From JANNYA01 sp031422315 (GTDB taxonomy: Bacteria; Pseudomonadota; Gammaproteobacteria; Xanthomonadales; SZUA-5), in NCBI GenBank assembly GCA_031422315.1, contig JANOQN010000012.1, positions 1-5,116 on the forward strand: a stretch of DNA of 5,116 nucleotides, given 5' to 3'. Below, piece after piece: positions 1-5,116 of this stretch. The translations under genes and the position numbers were made by a program. Each line of letters starts with the position of its first letter. The stretch's first letter is position 1. The notes beneath the pieces were generated by a model. It was not told where the DNA came from. It searched no databases and worked only from the letters and a program-made list of their open reading frames with translations.

Positions 1-1
1 C

Positions 2-106
2 AATGTCAAAATTCAAGAAAGTGAGCGACAGCGGCTTGCGAAAATTGCAAAATCGCAAGGCTTTGCAATCGTCCCGTTGTCTCCAGCTGCTATGCCTGCC
101 TCATGA
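2..106 (+). CDS. C-terminal tail of an unidentified protein (5' end outside window)
   Basis: Reading from base 2, this frame stays open for 34 codons and stops at TGA (104-106). The visible peptide begins NVKIQESERQRLAKIAKSQG and ends FAIVPLSPAAMPAS. A charged helix-like stretch (ESERQRLAKIAK), then a hydrophobic strand (GFAIVPLSP) and a small-residue tail would suit the end of a real protein. The other two plus frames are less convincing; frame 1 stops at base 22. The gene would converge on the minus-strand DUF349 gene, with a large inverted repeat between the two ends. I do not recognise the family from so short a piece and assign no function. It could be a chance open frame, since 34 codons is not long enough to prove coding. 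Confidence 0.45.
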   Translation, partial: NVKIQESERQRLAKIAKSQGFAIVPLSPAAMPAS

Positions 107-131
107 AAATCAATCACTTAGGTAGTGGTTC

Positions 132-189
132 ATGGGTAGGGGTTGGGGGAGAGGGTGTGAAACACACCTCAAGCCCCAATCCTACCCAT
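132..189. repeat. Long imperfect inverted repeat between convergent gene ends
   Basis: Bases 132-140 (ATGGGTAGG) are exactly complementary to 181-189. Bases 143-148 (TTGGGG) pair with 174-179. Bases 151-159 (GAGGGTGTG) pair with 163-170 apart from one bulged G. The loop is AAA (160-162). That gives about 23 base pairs with small internal mismatches. Neither strand has a T-run after the stem, so it is not a standard intrinsic terminator. Its position between two convergent genes still suits a transcription barrier or an mRNA 3'-end stabiliser. The G-rich left arm and C-rich right arm recall dispersed REP-type palindromes found between genes in many proteobacteria. That likeness is by eye only. 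The right arm lies inside the coding end of the DUF349 gene. Confidence 0.7.
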
Positions 190-2844
190 CAAACTCGCCC
201 GAATCTCAGGGCGCAGCGGGCCTAGCGCGCGCCATTGCTGATGTAATCTGGCAATTTCTTGCTCGGGTGATTCCAGCTGGCTTTGGCTTAGCTTTTGATT
301 CAAGCGCATGATTTGATACTGCATGCGCTCGGCTTTATTGGCTTCTGGTGATTCGCGGCTTTGCAGATATTCCAGCGCTAACGCCAACGCGTCGGCGTCG
401 CGTTCGTTTTGGGCCAGTAGCTCAAAGTCGGGCGGATTTTGCGCGGCAATCGCGTTCACGGCACGATCAAACCTGGCTTGCAGTACTTTATGACGCGTAT
501 TTTCCGGCCAAGGGGTAGAAAATTCTGCGCCGCTGAGCCACGCATTTTCGGCAGTCAAGCACAGCGCCGAGAGTTCGCGCTCGATTACGAGCTTGGCTTC
601 ACCACCGGCATTTTCCCGCTGCTTCGCGTTCTGCTGCACGCCAGCAATGGCTGCGTCAAAATCACGCTGCTGGAATTTGAGCGCTTCATCGCTGCGGCTT
701 TCACGTGCTGGTTTACCGCGTGCATCGCGGCCGCCAAAGTCACGGTCCCGGCCCGAGTCGCGTCCACTATCTCGTCCGCCAAAATCGCGCCCAGAATCTG
801 CACGACCGCCTCGACCGAGCTCTGTTTTATTGGTCGCCTCGACCGGCTCTGTCAGCGCTTTCCAACGCTCTTCCAAAGCCTGTAATTGAACGTCACTTCC
901 ACCTTGAGCCAGCGCGCTTTGCGCAAGCGATTTGGTTTCATCGATTACCGCTTGGCGCGCGGCCTTGATCGCATCTTCGCTGGTTTTGCGGGCTTCATCG
1001 GCGGTTTTTTGCGCTTCAAAAAGCGGGTCAACCAAGCTGCGCAGCTCTTTCCACAGCTCATCTTCGACCGCGCGTTTACCGCGCGGCAGCGTTTTCCAAG
1101 CCTGCTGCGCGTTTTTGGCAGCGCCCAAGGCAGCGATGGATTTTGCACCAATTAAATCACGCCGCAAGTGCGCAATTAGCTTGCGCTTTTCGGCTTCCGC
1201 TTCAGCAAAATGCGCGTCGATTTTAGCGTTAATGGCCTCGTTCAAATCCCGAATGCGCTGGCTGCTGGATTTACGCGCTGCAGGCTCAAGCTCGTCTAAA
1301 TTACGCAGCCGATCGCTTAGCTCAGTGCGCAAGTTCATCAAATCACCGGTGCTAATCGCCGGAGTTTTCAGCGTGTTTTCAGCGCGCTCTAATAGGGCTG
1401 ACAGCACTTCATGTTTTTGCTCGCGTACCTCCGATCGCTTTTCAAAAAAGCCCTTCGCGGGTGCCAAGGCCTGATAGCACAGCGCACGGAAGCGTTTACC
1501 AATGCCGAGCGCTTTTGCCTCATCGCTGCTCAAGCCTTCGATTTGATCGAGTGCACTCCAGCGCTGCTGCGCCTCTTTGATTTTGCTGGCCAGCGCATCC
1601 GGGTGCAGCGCTAACGCAGGCAGCGCCTCAATTTCCTCACACATTGTGCGGCGCGAATTGCCGGTGCTCCAGCGTTGCCACGCCAGCAGCTTGGCGAGCG
1701 CGGCTTTGGAATCGCCTAAATCTTTCTGCGCAGGACCTATAGCGTGTTTGACGGCAGAATCTTTCATTAACGCATCAATCTCTACTTCAAGCGCGCGCGC
1801 AGCTTTTAAATCACCGCTATCCACATGAGTTTTCAGCGTTCTAATTTGCTGCACTAGCGTTTCCACAGCTGATTTTTGCGCAGCACTCAGCTCAGCTGGT
1901 TTGGCACGCTCACGCACTATCGGCGCTGCAATTTCCTTGACCGGTACCATCATTGGCGCTGGTTCCGTGCCCTGCCCTGCTTCGAACTGTTCGGCTGAGG
2001 CAACATCCGCCACTGGAACTTCTGCCACCGGCTCTTCAACAACTGGCGGAGCAATGACCACGGGTTTGGGCGCCAACATGTCAGTCAGCGTAGCTTTCGC
2101 TCTGGCAAAGCGCTCCGCCCAAACAGCCGGCACCGCGCCGCCCTGATTGAGCTTATTCATATCGGCATCGAGCTGGGCAAGCTGCGTTTTCGAAGATTCG
2201 GGCAGCGTGCGGGTCAGCACCTCGAGCGAGTGGCACAGCGCCTCGGCGTGTTGTGCGATCGTTTCGGAATCGCCCGCCGCCAATTTGCTGGCATCCAGCT
2301 TGGCTTTCGCGAGCCGATGCAGCGCCTTATCCTTGGTGCGGCTTTGTTTGGCAATGCGTTCTAGCGTTGAATCGCTGTCGATACGATCAATCAAGCTCAA
2401 GCGGATTGCCGAATCAGGATCAGCCAGTGCGCGATCGCCCAGAAACCCGACTCGGCTAATGCGTGCGAGCGCGGCTTTGCGCTGTTCAGGCGTTTTGGCT
2501 GCGCTAGCAATATGTTCGAGCAGTTCAGAATCTAAATTCGCCAATGCGGTTTGCTGCACTTTCGCGTGTTCGGGGGAAATCAGCAGCGCTTTTAACTTAC
2601 CGCGAATCAGCGCTTTCAAACCGGCGTCGGCCTCATGTGGCAGCAATTGCAGCAGCTGGGTTGGATCGCTCAACTGGCTCAGCGCGCTTTTGCGCACCTC
2701 AACATTGGCATCGCTACTGGCCAAATCACTCAGTGCAGCGCCCGTAACGCTGCCACGATCAAGCGCCTTCAAGCGGTCATTACTATCTGGGCTGCTGGAA
2801 CTAGGCTTTGGTTTGCGTGTAAAAAGGCGGCTGAAAAAACTCAT
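169..2844 (-). CDS. DUF349 domain-containing protein, large helical multi-repeat protein
   Basis: The 891-residue product starts at ATG 2844 (MSFFSRLFTRKPK). An in-frame GTG at 2868 would add eight residues (MSPHEFFY), but it has no good Shine-Dalgarno, and the MSFF start looks natural for this kind of protein. Residue numbers follow the ATG. Residues ~22-182 are short alternating helices of HEAT-like character. Residues ~258-317 are a Pro/Val/Ala/Glu-rich linker. Residues ~375-470 and ~553-612 resemble DUF349 units, with QQRWSAL (426-432) and AQQAWKTLPRGKRAVEDELW (579-598). Further Trp motifs are EERWKAL (~658-664) and HQQWRALGPL (~868-877). Residues ~678-712 form a Gly/Arg/Asp-rich insert. 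There is no signal peptide or membrane segment, so it is probably cytoplasmic. Long charged helices suggest coiled coil. DUF349 function is unknown, and I infer only a scaffold or nucleic-acid-associated role, weakly. The gene stands alone, 248 bases downstream of the PIN toxin gene, with a repeat-rich leader. Confidence 0.9.
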   Translation of the reverse strand: MSFFSRLFTRKPKPSSSSPDSNDRLKALDRGSVTGAALSDLASSDANVEVRKSALSQLSDPTQLLQLLPHEADAGLKALIRGKLKALLISPEHAKVQQTALANLDSELLEHIASAAKTPEQRKAALARISRVGFLGDRALADPDSAIRLSLIDRIDSDSTLERIAKQSRTKDKALHRLAKAKLDASKLAAGDSETIAQHAEALCHSLEVLTRTLPESSKTQLAQLDADMNKLNQGGAVPAVWAERFARAKATLTDMLAPKPVVIAPPVVEEPVAEVPVADVASAEQFEAGQGTEPAPMMVPVKEIAAPIVRERAKPAELSAAQKSAVETLVQQIRTLKTHVDSGDLKAARALEVEIDALMKDSAVKHAIGPAQKDLGDSKAALAKLLAWQRWSTGNSRRTMCEEIEALPALALHPDALASKIKEAQQRWSALDQIEGLSSDEAKALGIGKRFRALCYQALAPAKGFFEKRSEVREQKHEVLSALLERAENTLKTPAISTGDLMNLRTELSDRLRNLDELEPAARKSSSQRIRDLNEAINAKIDAHFAEAEAEKRKLIAHLRRDLIGAKSIAALGAAKNAQQAWKTLPRGKRAVEDELWKELRSLVDPLFEAQKTADEARKTSEDAIKAARQAVIDETKSLAQSALAQGGSDVQLQALEERWKALTEPVEATNKTELGRGGRADSGRDFGGRDSGRDSGRDRDFGGRDARGKPARESRSDEALKFQQRDFDAAIAGVQQNAKQRENAGGEAKLVIERELSALCLTAENAWLSGAEFSTPWPENTRHKVLQARFDRAVNAIAAQNPPDFELLAQNERDADALALALEYLQSRESPEANKAERMQYQIMRLNQKLSQSQLESPEQEIARLHQQWRALGPLRPEIRASLMGRIGA
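709..816 (-). repeat. Gly-Arg-Asp-rich low-complexity repeat inside the DUF349 gene
   Basis: This part of the DUF349 reading frame encodes a disordered-looking stretch built from GRD and GGRD units (for example DFGGRDSGRDSGRDRDFGGR), followed by DARGKPARESR. At DNA level the minus strand repeats a degenerate GGCCGNGAC/GGACGNGA-like core, so some copies may have arisen by slippage. It separates the central Trp-motif helices from the C-terminal helical region. Arg-Gly-rich segments of this kind often bind nucleic acid or act as flexible linkers in bacterial RNA-binding proteins and helicases. Here that is only a possibility. Confidence 0.7.
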
Positions 2845-2872
2845 ATAGAAAAACTCATGTGGACTCACGGTA

Positions 2873-2916
2873 GGGATTCGGGCCGGGATTGGGCCAGATT
2901 TTGGCCTGAATCAGGC
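2873..2916. repeat. About 11-bp iterated repeats with nested palindromes in the DUF349 gene leader
   Basis: On the plus strand three similar units follow one another: GGGATTCGGGCC (2873-2884), GGGATTGGGCC (2885-2895) and AGATTTTGGCC (2896-2906). A related TGAATCAGGC follows (2907-2916). The spacing is close to one DNA helical turn. The block also holds inverted repeats: GCCTGA-A-TCAGGC at 2904-2916 is exact, and GATTCGGGCC (2875-2884) pairs with GGCCTGAATC (2903-2912) with one mismatch. It lies just upstream of the DUF349 start, so it could fold in the mRNA leader or bind a regulator. Confidence 0.5.
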
Positions 2917-3092
2917 GTAGAAAAGCCGCTCTGTGTAACCGAGATTGCGCGGCTACTTCAAGCGAGTGTTCTGATTCTAAGTTAAAACACGAAGCTCAGC
3001 GTTATTGCAGCGCGTTTGATAGAGTTTTACGCCAAAGCGGGTAATCGCGTTTTTTCGAGCTACACCAACCGCTGCGCGTTGGAGGTCATGAT

Positions 3093-3557
3093 TCAAGCGG
3101 ATTTAGCACTCATTGTAGCCAAGCTCACTATCTCAATATCGCCTTGTGATTTGAAAGCGCGATCGTTTGTTAGGAGAAACTGGCAATCCGCAGTCATTGC
3201 GGTTGCAAGATGTATCGCGTCGATCAATTTCATTCCCGTGTTTGCTCTCAACTGTGCAGCTAAATCAAAACATTCTGAGTCGTGCTTTAGCGAAATCAAA
3301 AAGTTCTTTCTGGCAAAGAAACTCCTAGTTCGTGCAATCGTGACGGCATCCGCGTTACGGTATGGTCTGACCATCACCTCGGCAATGGCCGCATCACCCG
3401 TGAGGCCTTGAATCAAACCGGAATCACACGCGAAAAAAAACGGCGCAACCAAACTAAACTCAGGCTCACTGCGCTCTAAAAAGTAAATCAAAAAATTGGC
3501 ATCAAAATAGACGCGTTGCCCCCGCATTCGAGCGAGTAGCGTATCTACCGCTCCCAC
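3093..3557 (-). CDS. PIN-domain ribonuclease toxin (VapC-like) of a toxin-antitoxin pair
   Basis: The 154-residue product has the acidic residues expected of a PIN-fold, metal-dependent nuclease: D19 in VYFDANFLIYFLE, E60 in AIAEVMVRPY, D113 in KLIDAIHLATA and D132 in LLTNDRAF. All four are intact, so the enzyme is probably active. Toxins of this family usually cut RNA (tRNA, rRNA or mRNA); the target here cannot be read from sequence. The GTG start at 3557 gives a 13-base overlap with the antitoxin gene and an N-terminus (GAVDTLLARMRGQRVYFD) that fits the family. The alternative is ATG at 3527, giving 144 residues. Neither start has a strong Shine-Dalgarno, so translation coupled to the antitoxin is likely. 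Hand-counted rows of 60 bases here are about 38-50% GC, against about 50-62% in rows from the two flanking genes. This fits horizontal acquisition. I see no clear terminator downstream. Confidence 0.9.
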   Translation of the reverse strand: MGAVDTLLARMRGQRVYFDANFLIYFLERSEPEFSLVAPFFFACDSGLIQGLTGDAAIAEVMVRPYRNADAVTIARTRSFFARKNFLISLKHDSECFDLAAQLRANTGMKLIDAIHLATAMTADCQFLLTNDRAFKSQGDIEIVSLATMSAKSA

Positions 3558-3799
3558 GATGCCCGGTCTTCAGCGATGCTAGCTTTGATCTCTATCGGAC
3601 TGGAACCCCAGACCCCAGCCAAAGTACCGGCGTAGCTCATCAAATCGTCTTTATCTCTGGGCACTTTAATCGGCGTAAGGGTGATTACGCCGTTAGTGAA
3701 AGCAATGCTCATAGTCGCGTCGGAATTAAGCTTCGCAGCTCTTATAACGTCTGCGGGAATGGTAATTTGTCCTTTAGGGCGCAGGCGAACTTGTGACAT
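3545..3799 (-). CDS. AbrB/MazE-fold antitoxin, partner of the PIN toxin
   Basis: The 84-residue product starts at ATG 3799, with AGGAG eight bases upstream. A TTG at 3820 would extend the frame but would place this Shine-Dalgarno inside the gene. Residues 2-46 form the swapped-hairpin AbrB/SpoVT/MazE DNA-binding domain (VRLRPKGQITIPADVIRAAK, then MSIAFTNGVITLTP). Residues ~47-84 are the probable toxin-neutralising tail, ending EDRASWER, a close relative of the acidic-Arg-Ser-Trp ending common in AbrB antitoxins paired with PIN toxins. The protein should bind and silence the PIN toxin and repress its own promoter. It comes first in the operon, as is usual for this class, and its last codons overlap the toxin start by 13 bases. 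The family is clear; the exact subfamily name is not. Confidence 0.9.
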   Translation of the reverse strand: MSQVRLRPKGQITIPADVIRAAKLNSDATMSIAFTNGVITLTPIKVPRDKDDLMSYAGTLAGVWGSSPIEIKASIAEDRASWER

Positions 3800-3807
3800 A
3801 TGCAGTG

Positions 3808-3812
3808 CTCCT
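3808..3812 (-). promoter_or_regulatory. Shine-Dalgarno site of the antitoxin gene
   Basis: The minus strand reads AGGAG followed by eight bases (CACTGCAT) and ATG at 3799. This is a near-ideal ribosome binding site, and it decides the antitoxin start in favour of ATG 3799 over the upstream TTG 3820. The strong site on the antitoxin and weak one on the toxin fit the usual need to make more antitoxin than toxin. Confidence 0.8.
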
Positions 3813-3841
3813 GAATGCAAGTAGGAAATGGGTTTCTCACT

Positions 3842-3870
3842 ACTTTACCCCGTAACTCTAGCTGCGTCAA
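3842..3870 (-). promoter_or_regulatory. Sigma-70-type promoter of the toxin-antitoxin operon
   Basis: On the minus strand, TTGACG (3865-3870) serves as -35 with five of six consensus bases. A 17-base spacer follows, then TAAAGT (3842-3847) as -10 with four of six. Transcription would start near 3835, giving a leader of about 35 bases before ATG 3799, with the AGGAG site in it. The promoter lies downstream of the terminator of the peptidase gene, so the operon has its own start. Candidate operator repeats overlap the -35. Confidence 0.6.
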
Positions 3871-3892
3871 AGAAGATGAACTTTGAGTCAAA
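3867..3892. promoter_or_regulatory. Candidate autoregulatory operator overlapping the -35 element
   Basis: TCAAAG (3867-3872) and CTTTGA (3881-3886) form an exact 6-bp inverted repeat with an 8-base spacer. TTTGA-G-TCAAA (3882-3892) is a second exact palindrome sharing one arm with the first. Three TCAAA half-sites thus sit at and just upstream of the -35. AbrB-type antitoxins bind palindromes over their own promoters, so this is a natural operator for the antitoxin. Binding is inferred. Confidence 0.45.
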
Positions 3893-3920
3893 TTATTCGC
3901 TAAACCAAAAATAGCGCGCT

Positions 3921-3933
3921 ACCGGTCACCGGT
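3921..3933. promoter_or_regulatory. Palindrome ACCGGTCACCGGT upstream of the toxin-antitoxin promoter
   Basis: ACCGGT occurs twice around a single C, so the 13 bases form an exact odd-length palindrome. The spot is non-coding, about 50 bases upstream of the -35 of the toxin-antitoxin operon and just past the terminator of the peptidase gene. It could be a binding site for a regulator that is not encoded here, or an additional antitoxin site. Its sequence differs from the TCAAA repeats nearer the promoter, which argues against the same protein binding both. Confidence 0.35.
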
Positions 3934-3955
3934 CGAAACGAAAACGCCAAACTCG

Positions 3956-3991
3956 AAAACAAAAACCCGCGCAAGTCTCCCAGCGCGGGTT
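3956..3991 (-). terminator. Intrinsic terminator of the C25 peptidase gene
   Basis: On the minus strand the stem ACCCGCGC (3983-3990) and GCGCGGGT (3965-3972) is exact, and one more A-T pair (3991/3964) extends it. The loop is ten bases (3973-3982). A T-rich run TTTTTGTTTT follows (3965-3956). It begins 26 bases after the peptidase stop codon. The plus strand has a weaker tail (TCTTTTGTT), so some activity in the other direction is possible, but no plus-strand gene ends here. It isolates the toxin-antitoxin operon from read-through. Confidence 0.88.
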
Positions 3992-4017
3992 CTTTTGTTA
4001 CAGCTTCAGCGAATTGA

Positions 4018-5116
4018 CTATCTCAACGCAGGATCTCCAAGCAAAGCACCTCCGACGCTGACATCGCCAGCCGACGGATCTGCACTCAGAGATTGCAGCG
4101 CAGTTTTTAAGTTCTCACCCAGCGTTCCAGTACCAATGCTGGGCAGCAACCGTTCTGCAAAGGCTTTATCACTATTGGTCAACGTCAATGTGCTGGCGCC
4201 CAGAACCGCAGCCGCGCCTTTGGGCATCAGCAGCAATTGATGCGCAACCGTGGTGCTGGTCGGCTCGACAAAGTACGTGCCCCAGCAGCCAAGCTGCACG
4301 GTCACGAAGCTTTGATTGACGCCGCTCATCAGGCCATTGCTGAGCTGAGTTGCGGTGATCAAGCCTTCACGGCTCCAGCTTGATGGTGCGCTGTGGCCGT
4401 AGTAGCTAAGCAGGCTTGCGCCTTGAGTGAGTTTGCTAACGATCTCAGCCCTTGCGATTGCGGTGTCGGTAAAGCCATCTAGGTCAACGAGCTGTTTGCT
4501 CCAGTCCTGTGGCAACAATGCGGCGAACGGGGCGTCGGCTTGGCTATAACGCTCGCCGTTTAATGCACGATCGTTCACCATGACGGCCACCTTGCGGTTT
4601 TGATAGCTCAGCGTTTTTGCAATCACCGCTTGCAGCTCGGCCTGTGTTCTGACCGGCCAGCGGCCCAACGCTACATTCGGCGCGCCATTACCATCCGTGT
4701 CGGCGTAAACGCTATCGGCCGGGGCGAAGTTGATGATCGCATCGGTGCGCCGGTAGTTCGTTGGCACGAAGCTGACCGAGTTAATACCCAGCACATTGTG
4801 ATAGTCATAGGTATCACCACCGACCAGCAACACGTGTGTCGTGCCGGTGCGCTGTGCGTTACGAATCGCCAGGCTAATTGCAGCCGGATCAACCACTCCC
4901 GCGTTGTAGTAGCGATACAGCGCTTCAACATCCACCACTTTTACGGTGAAGCCTTGCGCCTGTTTCGCGCTAACGAATTGGCTCAAGCCGCCGATGAAGC
5001 TCGGGTGGCTGATGATAAGGTAGCTAGCGGAACTGCTGCCGATTGGATCGCTTGCTGCGGCTGCGCTATTGAGTGCTGCGCTGCTCGTTGCGGGGCTGAC
5101 GATCAAACGATCACCC
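4018..5116 (-). CDS. Gingipain-type (peptidase family C25) cysteine peptidase, C-terminal part
   Basis: The frame is open to the right edge, so the N-terminus is outside the window; 365 residues are visible. The first methionine-like codon inside the window (TTG 5106) lies in a Ser/Ala-rich linker and is not a credible start. Counting from it, the C25 fold runs from YLIISHPSF (~29) to the end, with HVLLVGGDTYDY (91-102), VPTNY (114-118), a DTDGNGAPNVALGRWPVRT segment (136-154), catalytic His238 in YYGHSAPSSW and catalytic Cys274 in QLGCWGTYF. The 36-residue His-Cys spacing is close to that of gingipains. The protein stops right after LLGDPALR, the usual end of the catalytic domain, so no C-terminal immunoglobulin-like or type IX sorting domain is present. 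Family members are usually secreted; a signal peptide would lie beyond the window. The substrate is unknown. The gene is followed by a strong terminator. Confidence 0.9.
   Translation of the reverse strand, partial: GDRLIVSPATSSAALNSAAAASDPIGSSSASYLIISHPSFIGGLSQFVSAKQAQGFTVKVVDVEALYRYYNAGVVDPAAISLAIRNAQRTGTTHVLLVGGDTYDYHNVLGINSVSFVPTNYRRTDAIINFAPADSVYADTDGNGAPNVALGRWPVRTQAELQAVIAKTLSYQNRKVAVMVNDRALNGERYSQADAPFAALLPQDWSKQLVDLDGFTDTAIARAEIVSKLTQGASLLSYYGHSAPSSWSREGLITATQLSNGLMSGVNQSFVTVQLGCWGTYFVEPTSTTVAHQLLLMPKGAAAVLGASTLTLTNSDKAFAERLLPSIGTGTLGENLKTALQSLSADPSAGDVSVGGALLGDPALR

Noticed and set aside
132..189. The hairpin between the convergent genes as an intrinsic terminator
   Set aside because: The stem is long, but neither strand has a T-run after it, so it is recorded as an inverted repeat rather than a terminator.
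709..816. GRD repeat tract as a CRISPR array or minisatellite
   Set aside because: The units are short, uneven and in frame within a coding sequence, with no spacer-repeat pattern. They are a protein low-complexity segment.
932..1474. A 180-codon plus-strand open frame
   Set aside because: It lies wholly within the DUF349 gene on the opposite strand and reads as low-complexity Ser/Arg/Phe-rich sequence with no motif.
2147..2848. A 233-codon plus-strand open frame opposite the DUF349 gene
   Set aside because: It is the antisense shadow of a well-supported gene. The product is a Ser/Ala/Leu/Arg-rich string without recognisable domains, typical of reading a GC-rich gene backwards.
2974..2979. 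TAGAAT on the minus strand as a -10 element for the DUF349 gene
   Set aside because: The hexamer is good, but no acceptable -35 is found 15-18 bases upstream (sequences such as ACGCTG). The promoter is left uncalled, though a transcript start near 2967 remains possible.
3016..3411. A 131-codon plus-strand open frame opposite the PIN toxin gene
   Set aside because: Most of it is antisense to the toxin, whose catalytic motifs are clear. It has no convincing ribosome site or domain.
4671..4931. An 86-codon minus-strand frame inside the C25 peptidase gene
   Set aside because: It is a frame-shifted reading of the peptidase gene, which has clear catalytic motifs in its own frame across the same bases.

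Overview
The window looks like a piece of a moderately GC-rich proteobacterial chromosome. The nearest fit I can suggest is a betaproteobacterium of the Neisseriales/Chitinibacteraceae type. That is an inference from protein style (a long DUF349 protein, a proteobacterial C25 peptidase, an AbrB-PIN pair), not from any marker gene. All four well-supported genes lie on the minus strand. Only the tail of one possible gene at the left edge lies on the plus strand.

Layout from left to right: (1) 2-106, + strand, an open frame entering from outside the window that ends in TGA; it converges on the next gene. (2) 132-189, a long imperfect inverted repeat between the convergent ends; its right arm encodes the last six residues and stop of the next gene. 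(3) 169-2844, - strand, a large DUF349-family protein with HEAT-like N-terminal helices, a Pro/Val-rich linker, repeated Trp-containing helical motifs and a Gly-Arg-Asp-rich insert. (4) 2845-3092, a non-coding stretch holding the leader of that gene, with about 11-bp iterated repeats and palindromes. (5) 3093-3799, - strand, a two-gene toxin-antitoxin operon: an AbrB/MazE-fold antitoxin first, then a PIN-domain (VapC-like) ribonuclease toxin overlapping it by 13 bases. It has a readable sigma-70-type promoter, a good Shine-Dalgarno and palindromic candidate operators. (6) 3956-3991, a strong intrinsic terminator for the gene upstream of it. (7) 4018 to beyond 5116, - strand, the C-terminal part of a gingipain-type (C25) cysteine peptidase with both catalytic residues visible.

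The toxin-antitoxin pair is a self-contained unit between a terminator and the DUF349 gene. The rows I counted by hand have lower GC than the rows from both flanking genes, which fits acquisition as a module. I see no clear functional link between the peptidase, the toxin-antitoxin pair and the DUF349 protein. I do not see a clear new multi-gene system here. The least explained items are the DUF349 protein itself (family function unknown) with its RGG/RD-like insert, its repeat-rich leader, and the palindrome that forms its 3' coding end.
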